Shown piece by piece: positions 1-10,721 of a DNA stretch of 21,042 nucleotides (the first letter of the stretch is position 1; the number at the start of each line of letters is the position of its first letter). Source of the stretch: Tieghemiomyces parasiticus (Eukaryota; Kickxellomycota; Dimargaritomycetes; Dimargaritales; Dimargaritaceae); the NCBI GenBank assembly GCA_027575765.1, contig JANBPT010000846.1:1-21042 (forward strand), in the 5' to 3' direction. Made by a program: the position numbers and the translations under genes. The notes beneath the pieces are model-generated. The model was not told where the DNA came from, searched no databases, and saw only the letters and a list, made by a program, of their open reading frames with translations.

Positions 1-1709
1 CTTGACAGCATGCTGGCCATTGCCTTGCCCGACAAACTGCTACAGAGCCCTTCGCACTATCGTCTATCTAGTCAATTCCAGTGCCTTCATATTAGATCAA
101 GCGTAGTGCCTAATGGGACATTGTGTCTACTACGTCCCAGGGGTCCAAATATAGTTGTTTTTTGATTCCGGCTGTGGCCGCCTCTGCACACGAAACAGAA
201 TTGACAGACTTTTCTATAACCTTCCTACCAGTAAACTTACCAATAAATTAAACAAGGGTTTAAGCTTAACCTGGGGGTGTTTGCTGTGGATTATATGCAA
301 TTTGCCGTTTTGTTGAATGGCGATTGGTAGGTGTGATTGCCTAAAAGCATCCTTATCTCGTGCACCAAGCAGCAACCGCCCACGACGCCGCCACACACCA
401 CGACCGCTACTCATGCAATCAACGGAACTATAGCCAGTGTCACCCAACTCGCCTCGACCTCCCAGCCCAACCTTGCAAACAACTTGCTATTTTTCCACGA
501 CTTTCTACACTGACACGCACTGAGAAGGCCAGGCCACAGCCCAAGACTCTATCTAAGGCCACAAATCGGAACCCAATAAACATTCTCTTCCACCTCACTT
601 CTACTAGTTTACTTACTGCGATTAGACCTATCATGGTAGGTCTTTTATACTTAAATGACATCCATCATCATTGACCGTAACCATTTACTCTTAGCTAGGG
701 GGACCAGAACGACAGGTTGCGCCGGGGCCTGGTGCTAGTAGGCGATGGAAGGACGGCTGGGTAACCGTCAGATCAAGAGTAAAGAAGACAAGGCCCTAAA
801 AGAATAGAAGGCGGCGCCTGGCTTAGGTAATGAAGGCCATGGAAGGCCAGGGCCACCATGGGGATAGGTTAATCGGTCTTCCATTTATCAACTGGTATAA
901 GGCGCAGCCATTCAGGCTGGGTGGCACCGCCTGTGGCGGCGAAGGCCGCCGTTCGGCCTCACTTGGGATATGAATCAGTTGGTAGAGCTTTAGACTTATT
1001 CCTTGTCATATACTTTTCGCCATTAATAATGCATAATGTGACGTATGAGCGCTGGTAACATTCTATTGAATTAGCAAGTCGCACTAGTTGGCTGAAGCTG
1101 GGCCTCAGCTTTTTGAGCCCAAAAAATGTTTTTACCCTCCAAATCGTGTTACGAGTTATACATGCTGCGATCAATCTGTAATTGATATATGATTTACAAA
1201 GATAGACGTTGTGTAGATAATTGAAACGACCATAAACCTAGTAGCACATCCGATGGGCCGGCGCTTCTCAGGAGGTCAGCTGCCCACCGCTAATCGAGTG
1301 GACAACTTGGGAAAGGGTCAACAAGACCATCACCAATTATGAATATGGAGTCAGCCCAATACATGGGTATCCAGAACTACCGTACTCGCCTGATTACTAC
1401 GATGACTGGGAGGCACCTTTTGCCATAGTGCTGTTTCTCACACCACAAACCATGGCTCCAATGTATCTTCTAGGGTGTATGTGGTTTTGGGGGTGAGGGG
1501 GTTTATAGAGTACTAACGATACTAGTTCGCATCCTCAATCATCCAGCTAGGATAAGGGCGCCAGGGTCCAATACCTATGCCTGATACGTTGGTAGTCCTA
1601 TGGCCTCAGGTTGGGGCGAGGTGGTCCAATGACTCCTGATTCGCGGCCTAACTAACTTCTGTTCGCGGTCTACTACCGGCTGTGTTGTTAGTGGTCCTGC
1701 ACTTTATTC
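1..1709. other. Intergenic region without a recognisable gene
   Basis: A frame open from base 1 to a TGA at 163-165 on the + strand could be the tail of something to the left, but its third-base use is unlike the strongly GC-rich third positions of the nearby Hsp70 gene and I recognise nothing in it. Other open frames here (for example 360-674 on + and 959-1174 on -) look like chance. A GC-rich block at about 925-957 can fold into competing short hairpins and is listed separately. I found no tRNA or rRNA signature. Confidence 0.5.
925..957. repeat. GC-rich block with overlapping short inverted repeats
   Basis: GGCGGC (935-940) and GCCGCC (945-950) form a perfect 6-bp stem around a GAAG loop. 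AGGCC (943-947) and GGCCT (955-959) can form a second, mutually exclusive stem, and CGCC/GGCG around TGT just upstream gives a third. The surrounding 820-960 stretch is also rich in GGCC and GGCGCC words. The structure is visible in the sequence; any function is unknown. It could simply be a GC-rich relic of a repeat. Confidence 0.35.
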
Positions 1710-2171
1710 ATGGTGCCAAGCGACCCACCCGCATTGGCTAGTCGCATTTTGCAGCAGGATACGCGCTCTGTGCCATCTGGACGTCGCACCTTAGCCTTTT
1801 TGCAGTCAGCCCGCCACCAGCGTATACTACGCAAAGTTCTGGAATGCTATAGCGATGCAGGCCTTTTCTGGCGTACGCCATTCCAGCAATGGGCGCATCA
1901 GTCGTTATTGACTGGAACTGTTGAGCCGAATTCACCTAACTGCCTCGCCTATCGCGCGAATGGCCTGACGCTTCGATGTACACCTGACGGCTCGTTTCTC
2001 CTGGCAGTTAAATTTGGTAGCCCTGAATCGACAGGAGAACCTCCCGGTACCATGGGGTGCTCTCAGGCATCGCCCATGTTCCCCTTGGTGCCCTTCTTGA
2101 CAGCATGGCTTAATACCAAGCGGTGTAGTGGCCATCCCCTTGCCCTACGTCACCACACGCCCTCACACTAG
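1710..2171 (+). CDS. Unassigned open frame, possible orphan gene or gene fragment
   Basis: ATG at 1710 opens 153 codons to a TAG. I do not recognise the family. The middle part (about residues 30-110) has protein-like texture, with mixed charged and aromatic residues and local phrases such as FWRTPFQQWA, CLAYRANGLTL and PDGSFLLAVKFG. The last 40 residues look random. No TATA-like or strong Kozak context stands out. A possible splice acceptor (TTTTGCAG ending near 1755) lies inside the frame, so a real gene might begin further upstream and be spliced here. Third-base composition is mixed, unlike mitochondrial Hsp70 next door. It may be an exon of a lineage-specific gene, a decaying pseudogene like the one near 19 kb, or chance. 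Confidence 0.2.
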   Translation: MVPSDPPALASRILQQDTRSVPSGRRTLAFLQSARHQRILRKVLECYSDAGLFWRTPFQQWAHQSLLTGTVEPNSPNCLAYRANGLTLRCTPDGSFLLAVKFGSPESTGEPPGTMGCSQASPMFPLVPFLTAWLNTKRCSGHPLALRHHTPSH

Positions 2172-2835
2172 TGGATGCGGCCAGCAACGTGTGGGGAATA
2201 CTACTAAACGTATGTTGTCGGCGATTGGGTTGGGTAGATTTCAGCAGCCGCAGCAGACCCACTCTTCTCCACCAATCGGAGGACTTGGGCTGCGGCCACG
2301 ACCGCAGAAGGTGCTAGATGCGCCTGGAGACTGCTTCACACCCGTCCGCGTCACCGCCGTCCTCTCCCGCAGGGAAGGGTCTGGGGAGCAGGCGCAGGGA
2401 GGGCGTCGTTCTCTTGACAACGGAGGGGGAAGGCGCAACCGGGGGGGTGAGGCGCCTGACTCACTTCACAGGCATTCCGTGAGTCGCGCCGCCCACGCTC
2501 CCCCTCCCACCCTTCGGTTTAGCCTCTCAACGCGGCCTGGTTTCAGACGCCCGATCTCCGCTAGCATTTTTTTTTCGTAATCGCCGGCGCCTTGCGTTCC
2601 GCCAGGCCCACAACCCAACCCTTTTGGCGCCTCATCCCCATCCACCACTAGCCCACCGCACCCCTCCCCATAGCATATAGTGTTGTCGCGACCTCGTCCC
2701 CTGACCCCGGTTTTTTTACTTCACCGACTTTTGTATCATTTTTGTTCCTCTTATAGCCGATCGTGTCCCTTCCGCCCATTTGGATTCTGCTTGTCTGTTT
2801 CCGATCTTTCTGTTTTATCCATTGCTAGTCACATC
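2172..2835 (+). promoter_or_regulatory. Upstream region and leader of mitochondrial Hsp70
   Basis: This stretch changes from GC-rich DNA (2280-2660) to a pyrimidine-rich leader with T runs (2710-2820) immediately before the Hsp70 ATG, as is common for highly expressed fungal genes. A weak TATA-like word (GCATATAG) sits at about 2673-2680. I looked for heat-shock elements (alternating GAA/TTC units) and found no convincing array. The Hsp70 reading frame stays open back to 2680, but no ATG lies in frame before 2836. The other open frame here (2128-2580) overlaps this region and looks like chance. Confidence 0.4.
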
Positions 2836-4860
2836 ATGTACCTTCGTAACCTTCTGCCCAGCGCCACCCGCGCGGCCTCCCCGCTCCGCCGGAGCCTCCT
2901 CCGCACGCCGGCCGTCCGCGCCATGAGCGCCAAGGTCCAGGGCTCTGTGATCGGTATCGATCTGGGTACCACCAACTCGTGCGTGTCGGTCATGGAGGGC
3001 AAGACCCCCAAGGTGATTGAGAATGCTGAGGGTGGTCGCACTACCCCCTCCGTAGTGGCCTTCACCAAAGACGGTGAGCTCCTGGTCGGTCTGCCCGCCA
3101 AGCGCCAGGCCGTAGTCAACCCGGAGAACACCCTCTTTGCCACCAAGCGTCTGATTGGCCGCAAGTTCAGCGACGCCGAGGTCAAGACCGACATCAACCA
3201 GGTGCCCTACAAGATTGTGGCCCACAGCAACGGTGATGCCTGGGTCGAGGCCCGCGGCAAGAAGTATTCACCCAGCCAGGTCGGTGGTTTCGTGGTCAAC
3301 AAGATGAAGGAGACCGCCGAGGCCTACCTTGGCAAACCCGTCAAGAACGCCGTTGTGACTGTGCCGGCCTACTTTAACGACTCGCAGCGCCAGGCTACCA
3401 AGGATGCTGGTGCCATCGCCGGCCTCAACGTGCTGCGCGTGATCAACGAGCCCACCGCCGCCGCCCTGGCCTACGGTCTGGACAAGACCGGTGACCGTGT
3501 CGTTGCCGTGTACGATCTGGGTGGTGGTACCTTTGATATCAGTATCCTGGAGATCCAGAAGGGTGTGTTCGAGGTTAAGAGCACCAATGGTGACACCCAT
3601 CTGGGTGGTGAGGACTTTGACATTGCTCTGGTCCGCCACATCGTCGAGGAGTTTAAGCGCGAGTCCGGCCTCGACCTCAACAGCGACCGCATGGCCATCC
3701 AGCGCATTCGCGAGGCTGCCGAAAAGGCCAAGATTGAGCTGTCGTCCACCCTCCAGACCGACATCAACCTGCCCTACATCACGGCCGACGCCTCCGGCCC
3801 CAAGCACATCAACCTCAAGATGTCGCGGTCGAAGTACGAGTCCCTGACCTCCAGCTTGATTGACCGCACCGTGCAGCCCTGCAAGAAGGCCCTTAAGGAC
3901 GCTCAGGTCCAGCCCAGCGACATCAACGAGGTGATCCTGGTCGGTGGTATGAGCCGCATGCCCCGCGTCATCGACCTGGTCAAGAAGACCTTCGGCCGCG
4001 ACCCCACCAAGAGCGTCAACCCTGACGAGGCCGTCGCCATCGGCGCTGCCGTCCAGGGTGGTGTCCTCGCCGGTGAGGTGACCGATATTCTGCTGTTGGA
4101 CGTGACACCGCTTTCCCTGGGTATCGAGACTCTGGGTGGTGTCTTCACCCGTCTCATCAACCGTAACACCACGATCCCGACCAAGAAGTCGCAGGTGTTC
4201 TCGACCGCCGCCGATGGCCAGACCGCCGTGGAGATCAAGGTGTTCCAGGGTGAGCGCGAGCTGGTGCGCGACAACAAGCTGCTGGGTAACTTCCAGCTGG
4301 TGGGTATCCCGCCGGCCCCTAAGGGTGTCCCGCAGATCGAAGTGTCGTTCGACATTGACGCCGACGGTATCGTGAACGTGGGCGCCAAGGACTCGGCCAC
4401 TGGTAAGGACCAGTCCATCACCATCGCCGCGTCGTCTGGTCTCAGCAACGATGAGATTGAGTCCATGATCCAGCAGGCCGAGGAGCACGCCGATGCCGAC
4501 CGTGCCCGCAAGGAGACGATCGAGGCCACCAACCACGCCAACTCGGTCATTGCCGATACCGAGAAGGCCCTCAACGACTTCAAGGACCAGATCGACAGCA
4601 CTGAGGGCAAGACCATCACGGACCTCATCGCCGAGCTCCGTTCCACTCTCGCCAAGATTGAGAGTGGCGAGGTCCAGCTCACCAGCGAAGAGATCAAGAC
4701 CAAGGTTGGCGACCTCCAGCAGAAGAGCCTCAAGCTGTTTGAGCTCGTCTACAAGAACCGGGCCGCTGCCAACCAGGGCAACAGCGGTAGCTCGTCCGAT
4801 GCTTCTTCGTCCTCCGACGCCAAGGAGACCGAGTACCGTGACCCCAACAAGAAGGAGTAA
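2836..4860 (+). CDS. SSC1: Mitochondrial Hsp70 chaperone (Ssc1/mortalin type)
   Basis: This encodes 674 residues with no intron. It is the ATP-driven matrix chaperone that pulls precursors through the TIM23 channel and folds imported proteins, working with a J-protein and a GrpE-type exchange factor. Residues 1-30 form an Arg-rich, acid-free presequence ([12 protein letters not shown]...), typical for matrix import. The ATPase domain starts at IDLGTTNS (41-48), followed by the conserved [17 protein letters not shown] and DLGGGTFD segments. The interdomain linker DILLLDVTP is at about 417-425, before the substrate-binding domain (about 425-575) and a helical lid. The tail is Ser/Asp-rich and ends in charged residues, as in mitochondrial members; there is no cytosolic EEVD ending. 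The start at 2836 is the first in-frame ATG. Met30 follows directly after the presequence and could act as a second start. GC-rich third positions suggest high expression. Confidence 0.96.
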   Translation: MYLRNLLPSATRAASPLRRSLLRTPAVRAMSAKVQGSVIGIDLGTTNSCVSVMEGKTPKVIENAEGGRTTPSVVAFTKDGELLVGLPAKRQAVVNPENTLFATKRLIGRKFSDAEVKTDINQVPYKIVAHSNGDAWVEARGKKYSPSQVGGFVVNKMKETAEAYLGKPVKNAVVTVPAYFNDSQRQATKDAGAIAGLNVLRVINEPTAAALAYGLDKTGDRVVAVYDLGGGTFDISILEIQKGVFEVKSTNGDTHLGGEDFDIALVRHIVEEFKRESGLDLNSDRMAIQRIREAAEKAKIELSSTLQTDINLPYITADASGPKHINLKMSRSKYESLTSSLIDRTVQPCKKALKDAQVQPSDINEVILVGGMSRMPRVIDLVKKTFGRDPTKSVNPDEAVAIGAAVQGGVLAGEVTDILLLDVTPLSLGIETLGGVFTRLINRNTTIPTKKSQVFSTAADGQTAVEIKVFQGERELVRDNKLLGNFQLVGIPPAPKGVPQIEVSFDIDADGIVNVGAKDSATGKDQSITIAASSGLSNDEIESMIQQAEEHADADRARKETIEATNHANSVIADTEKALNDFKDQIDSTEGKTITDLIAELRSTLAKIESGEVQLTSEEIKTKVGDLQQKSLKLFELVYKNRAAANQGNSGSSSDASSSSDAKETEYRDPNKKE

Positions 4861-6278
4861 GGCGGAACGCGCGGGATTGGCACTAAGTTGCTAGAATGTG
4901 AGCCACGAGGGCGATATATCTCTATCTATTGTCCCAATATTACTGCTTCCACCCCCCCCCGCATTTCCCTCTTCTCAGAGCCTTGCAACTTTACCATTGT
5001 CTCCCCCGTTCTTTTCTCCCTCACCAAAACAGCTAGCGCCCATGTCATACCTTTTTTCCCCACCCATTTAAAGCGTTGCTTTCATAACACCGTACCCATT
5101 TACTAAAACATTTTAAATACTGGAATCTACTGAAATTTAAAGAAGCGTGCCCGTGGGCAGTTAGCCAGACGAAAATTGCGTGAGGGAGGTGCCATGGGGA
5201 TGGTGGGGGAGGGTTTGGAACCGAAAACATGGTCCAATGGTTTGGAGTTGACACTTCTCCCTCCCCAACCGTCGTCCTCCGGGTTTAATTCGGTTATATC
5301 CTGGGCAATTATGGTTCTCCCCCCCTATGAGCCATATCATTCACGTGATCTCAAGCAATCTGGCTGCTGCTCCTTAACTGATGGACCAGGGGATATCCAT
5401 CCCAGTACTTTTCCCCTATCAACACTGCATTTTTGGCGAATGAGGTAGCTCCTACCGACCTTTCCCCCCCCCACTACCACCCTTCTTGGTAGCGGAGGGG
5501 GGAGTCAACTTAAAAACCAGAGCAGTGAAATAATTTTTTTAGCAGAAGCATTGCAAGTTATCCGCCAGTACCAGCCCACTTCGTATTAGTAGTTCAGGCC
5601 TCCCTCCACCCGGCCATTGCACCTCCTCTATCAGTCAGCCAACGTTTTTGCGTCGCCCAATCTCGCCGTCGTCCTCGGTAAGTTCCCAAAGTTTATCCAT
5701 CCATCCGTTCATCCGTCCGTACGCCCTCTATCTCCATGTAGCAGGTTGGTTGCGGATGGATGGACCGGTCTGGTCTGTGTCTACCCCAGAGATACATGTC
5801 AACGGTAGGCATGAATGTGCCATTCTGGCCATACTAGACCTAGCCGAATGGCGAGCGCAGAGGGAAGAGATGTGTCCGGTTGGAATTGCCTCACTCTCTC
5901 TTGAGATGGGGCAACACTCCGCTGGATTAGATTGTGATTACTGATGACGTCGGATTGGGCTTCGCGATCGGCGGGATGGATAGATCCCGACGTGAACGAC
6001 TCACCCGTCACCGGTACCCTTTGGAATCGCACCAACCACTTGGAGGGGGCCCCTCCATTGTCCGTCTGAGATGACGGGCTAAAGTATATGGAGGACCACC
6101 GCCGGTGGAGCGACACTGCCTTAGGGATTTGTTGGAAGTTGTCTCTTCTCGATCGCCCGCCATGGTGCTTACATCCTGTCCTTCACCCATCTCCCTTTGC
6201 ATCCACCCCCCGTTCGCGCTGCTAGACTTCCGCTTCTCGCCCCCCTCCACCTCACCTAATTACCACCCGTTATTCAAA
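4861..6278. other. Intergenic region: Hsp70 3' end and uS8 upstream region
   Basis: No gene is recognised here. C-rich runs occur at about 4951-4960 and 5465-5475. An imperfect tandem of four-base units (CATC/CGTC type) lies at about 5692-5722. A GTAAGT at 5678-5683 in a plausible exon context could be the donor of a 5'-leader intron of the uS8 gene, a common arrangement in ribosomal protein genes, but I could not fix the acceptor. A TATA-like word (GTATATG, about 6084-6090) lies roughly 190 bases before the uS8 ATG. The leader from 6170 to 6275 is pyrimidine-rich. Confidence 0.4.
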
Positions 6279-6671
6279 ATGGTGCGCAACTCCGTTCTCC
6301 GCGACTGCCTCAACTCCATGACCAACGCCGAGCGTCTCGGCCGCCGTCAGGTGCTGATCCGCCCCTGCTCGACTGTCATCACCCGCTTCCTGATGGTGAT
6401 GCAGAAGCACGGCTACATTGGTGACTTTGAGATTGTGGACGACGCTCGTGCCGGCAAGATTGTGATCCAGCTGACGGGCCGCCTCAACAAGGCTGGTGTC
6501 ATCTCGCCCCGCTTCAAGGTCCGCATTGCCGACATTGAGAAGTGGATCAACAACCTGTTGCCCGCTCGTCAGATTGGGTACATTGTGCTGTCCACCTCCT
6601 CCGGTATCATGGACCACACCGAGGCTCGTTCCAAGCACATTGGTGGAAAGGTGCTCGGTTTCTTCTACTAG
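6279..6671 (+). CDS. RPS22: 40S ribosomal protein uS8 (S22 / S15a)
   Basis: This encodes 130 residues, exactly the usual eukaryotic length, in a single exon. uS8 binds the central domain of 18S rRNA in the small ribosomal subunit. The family pattern is present end to end: MVRNSVL at the start, [43 protein letters not shown], a DIEKW segment, [16 protein letters not shown] and the closing GGKVLGFFY. The ATG at 6279 in TTCAAAATGG is chosen because it matches the conserved N-terminus. The frame is open upstream and contains another ATG at about 6162, which would add 39 residues unlike any uS8, so that one should be ignored unless transcripts show otherwise. A poly(A)-signal-like AATAAA follows 76 bases after the stop. 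Confidence 0.96.
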   Translation: MVRNSVLRDCLNSMTNAERLGRRQVLIRPCSTVITRFLMVMQKHGYIGDFEIVDDARAGKIVIQLTGRLNKAGVISPRFKVRIADIEKWINNLLPARQIGYIVLSTSSGIMDHTEARSKHIGGKVLGFFY

Positions 6672-6746
6672 GTTGGTTGTTGCTAGGGTCTGTTGCTGAC
6701 GACCTTAGAGGGCACATCCTGCTAACCATAACCCACAAACCTCCAA

Positions 6747-6752
6747 AATAAA
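6747..6752 (+). terminator. Probable poly(A) signal of the uS8 gene
   Basis: AATAAA lies 76 bases downstream of the uS8 TAG stop in A-rich DNA. The position suits a short fungal 3' UTR. The match is seen directly; its use is inferred. Confidence 0.45.
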
Positions 6753-8560
6753 CCCTCACCCTTTGGTTTATGGTCAGTCGTGAATTTCTGAAATGTATTA
6801 TAATTAAATGCCTAGACCATCTAATTGCCGAGTTCTAGTGGAAGCCAACACGCCACTGGGTGCAGGTTAGGAGTATTTTAAGAATGCCGGACAATACTGG
6901 TGTTGGAGCTATGGCGCCTGCCTCCCGTCGTCAATGTACCCTAGCAATGCCGGGATGCCAACAGGTTCAACCTCTAGCCGGCCATTTTGATATCTTGATG
7001 GGCTCAGGAAGTGCCGCTTTAGTGTTTCGGGGAAGTGCTGTTTAATGCTGCTGGCCCCGAGAGAAAGTGTGTGGGCCATCGGTTAGAGTGGTGCAATCCA
7101 GGTGGATTCATGAAGCAACCGCGGTGGAGGGCTGACGTATCGTAATTACAGTACAGTACCAGAAGGCAGCGCTTGGCAGTTGGGCTGTGATTCTCTTTCC
7201 CTCTAGGCTACTGCAATGATCCAATCTGTGCGGGATTAGCTGCACCGGAAAGGTACCATTGACAGGGTGGAAAGCGGACCTGAAACGCCTGCACTCAACT
7301 GCAAGCAGCCGTGGCTGGTTTTAACTTCATGGCACATGCTAGTGGACGAGGAGTTTTATGATCTGTGGGTATAGACACATGTGGTGGCAGAAGGTGGTTG
7401 CGGTAGCAGGCATATCGAGTGCCAGCATGTGAAGAAAATTGTCAGGTACACATGATATATAGGCCCTTTACCCTAACCGGACAACCGGCGGTGTGATTCA
7501 ATAGGGGGGTAGCATTCGTTTCCTCGCACAGTGTCGCACAGACAACGTGCGTATAGTTATTGGCCACGGTCGCGTCTTTGACAATCCATACTCCTCGCCC
7601 CAGATACGTCACCTAAGGGGCGAGGGACGCCATAGTATGTCGCGGCAGGTCCTTTGGCCGTTTTCGTTGTGTACCTGTGGGTGGACCCTCTTCTGCGCCC
7701 TTATCCTACCATCTAGCGGGCCAGGGCGCTGCCCTTACATGCCTAGGCCGCACCCTTGCATTATCGTTTCTGATCCGGCTGAGGTGGTCATTCGGGGCGG
7801 ATGTCGGTAGGGATGGTGTGTTTTTAACGCCCTTAGGGGGCCGTGTAGGCACCCCTCGCAGTAACCAGCCGAGTGCAGGATGGTAAAGTGGGTAAGGTTC
7901 GCCGTTTATAGATGGCCTAGCAAGGAGGTGCCTGTGGTGTTCGATAGACGGCATCCGGTTGTTTCCGTTGTATATTGCCCCGGGCTATTATCCTACGGCA
8001 GCGTGTGCGAGGGGTTCGATGCACTACAACCGAAGGGGCCCGGTGCGCGGCGCCGCTGGCGGGAGAGGGACCTTGCCGGTATCTATGAACAACATGCCGC
8101 GGTGACTCATCAACAGCGGGAAGGGGAGTGCGTGTGTGTGTATGGGCTGGCATGCTAGTGACCGACAGCGAAAGAAAGAGAGGGAGAGAGTGTGTGAGCA
8201 CACACGCTGTAATGGGTCACGTACGCATTATTTTTTTCTGCCACCCACTCACACTCGTTCTTCTCAACCCACTAACGGCCGCTGGAACGCCACTTTTCAT
8301 TTCGCAACCCCGAAGGCGAGGGGGAGACAATCGCACGTCCCCTCTCCTCCCTATCGTTGGCGACGACGGGCCCCCACAACGTCGCTTTGTTGACAGCCGT
8401 CCCGGCCCGCCAGGCCCGCTGTCTATTCGCCCAAAGGCTCGATCCCTTTTCATCACCCGTCCCTCACAGCGGCTCCGCCACGGCCGCAAGTACTTCTGCG
8501 ATCTGTCCCATCCCTGGACCTTTTTTTTTCGACGCGGCCTACGCCCCTCCCTGGATGCTT
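6753..8560. other. Long gap without recognisable genes
   Basis: Bases 6780-7540 show nothing coding-like. Bases 7547-8158 contain two open frames on + (7547-7810 and 7880-8158) and overlapping ones on -, in GC-richer DNA, with no family I recognise; they may be chance or old gene remains. A (GT)n tract at about 8130-8140 is followed by a purine-rich run and a palindrome at 8190-8205. A TGACTCA word occurs at 8103-8109. From 8230 the DNA becomes C/T-rich, leading into the DAHP synthase upstream region. Confidence 0.4.
8190..8205. repeat. Short perfect palindrome next to GT and GA tracts
   Basis: GTGTGTG (8190-8196) and CACACAC (8199-8205) are exact reverse complements separated by two bases. 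The unit follows a GA-rich run (8170-8189) and a (GT)n run (about 8130-8140). It is simple-sequence DNA able to form a hairpin. No role can be assigned. Confidence 0.5.
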
Positions 8561-8616
8561 AGCCCAACCGGCAATTTTTCCTCATCTACCATGCGGGGCT
8601 TATCTTCCCGGCACTT

Positions 8617-8623
8617 TATATAT
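8617..8623 (+). promoter_or_regulatory. Candidate TATA box of DAHP synthase gene
   Basis: TATATAT inside GCACTTTATATATCGCG lies about 310 bases upstream of the ATG at 8932, in otherwise C-rich, G-poor DNA. The pyrimidine-rich leader that follows fits a fungal promoter. Distance and composition are suggestive only; the transcription start is not known. Confidence 0.35.
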
Positions 8624-8931
8624 CGCGTCGCGCCCGCATGCCTCGTCTAGGCTACCAGACCCGCCCCGCTCGTTCCGTGCCCTTAGCTCCACACGCCGCC
8701 ATCCTTCCATCGGCCTATCCCCCGCTGTTATCTCCCCCATTGCCTCTTACCTTATCTAGCAGCGGCTCGTGTTAGATAGTGCTCTGCCGGTCCTGCTCTC
8801 TGCCCCTGAGATAACTTATCGCCCATTAGGCCGAGGCCCACCTCTACCCTTCTTCCGCCCTGTACGCTGGAACCACCCTATTCACGTTTCTGTGCCCACC
8901 TCTTGTACCACTCATCGCCTCTCTCTCCAAA

Positions 8932-10320
<1,389 letters not shown>

Positions 10321-10721
10321 ACCTACCGGTTAGTAACCCACCTCGGGCCGGCTCCCCACCGGCCGCCATTCTCCCGCGACTGGCACTTTACCTCCTGTGT
10401 CTTACATCACAATTCGGAACTTTGCTAATTTCAAAGCTAAAAAATGTTTTCACTCACACTTCACTGCTTTACGTTTTTTTTTTGGCTCGAGATGGAGAGT
10501 TGACAGGGGGCTCATTGGGAGGTGTGGGAATTTGATGGTCCGCTGACAGTGGGGGGTTTAACCATGTAACCAGCGTACCGACAGCGGGTATTAGATCATG
10601 GGGTGGTACCAAGATGCAATTCGACACTACAAGTACCAGCCCAGTAGATGGATATAAGATAAACAGTTGGGCTAATAGGAAAAAAAAACCCAGAACCAAA
10701 AGCAAGTGCCTTGAGCCTCCT
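10321..10721. other. Convergent 3' intergenic region
   Basis: This separates the stops of DAHP synthase (+) and acyl-CoA synthetase (-). It contains A-rich and T-rich runs (about 10436-10445, 10474-10483 and 10679-10688) that could serve 3' end formation on either strand. No canonical AATAAA is evident. Open frames in it are short and unconvincing. Confidence 0.5.

Noticed and set aside
1..40. Similarity between the window start (CTTGACAGCATG, then TGGCCAT..CCTTGCCC) and 2096-2145.
   Set aside because: A shared 12-base word is expected several times by chance in this length; the second match needs a 20-base gap and similarity fades afterwards. Too weak for a repeat call.
3268..4536. A 422-codon open frame on the minus strand opposite Hsp70.
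   Set aside because: It is a shadow of the strongly biased codon use of the Hsp70 gene; it has low-complexity Gly/Val/Leu/Asp/His composition and no family match.
8018..8030. GGTTCGATGC resembling a tRNA B box.
   Set aside because: The 3' half of the box does not match, and no A box or acceptor stem could be found around it.
8103..8109. TGACTCA (Gcn4/Cpc1-type site) upstream of DAHP synthase, also at 2457-2463, and TGAGTCA at 12023-12029.
   Set aside because: About two to three such 7-base words are expected by chance in 21 kb, and this one is about 830 bases from the start codon. No clustering or conservation evidence is available.
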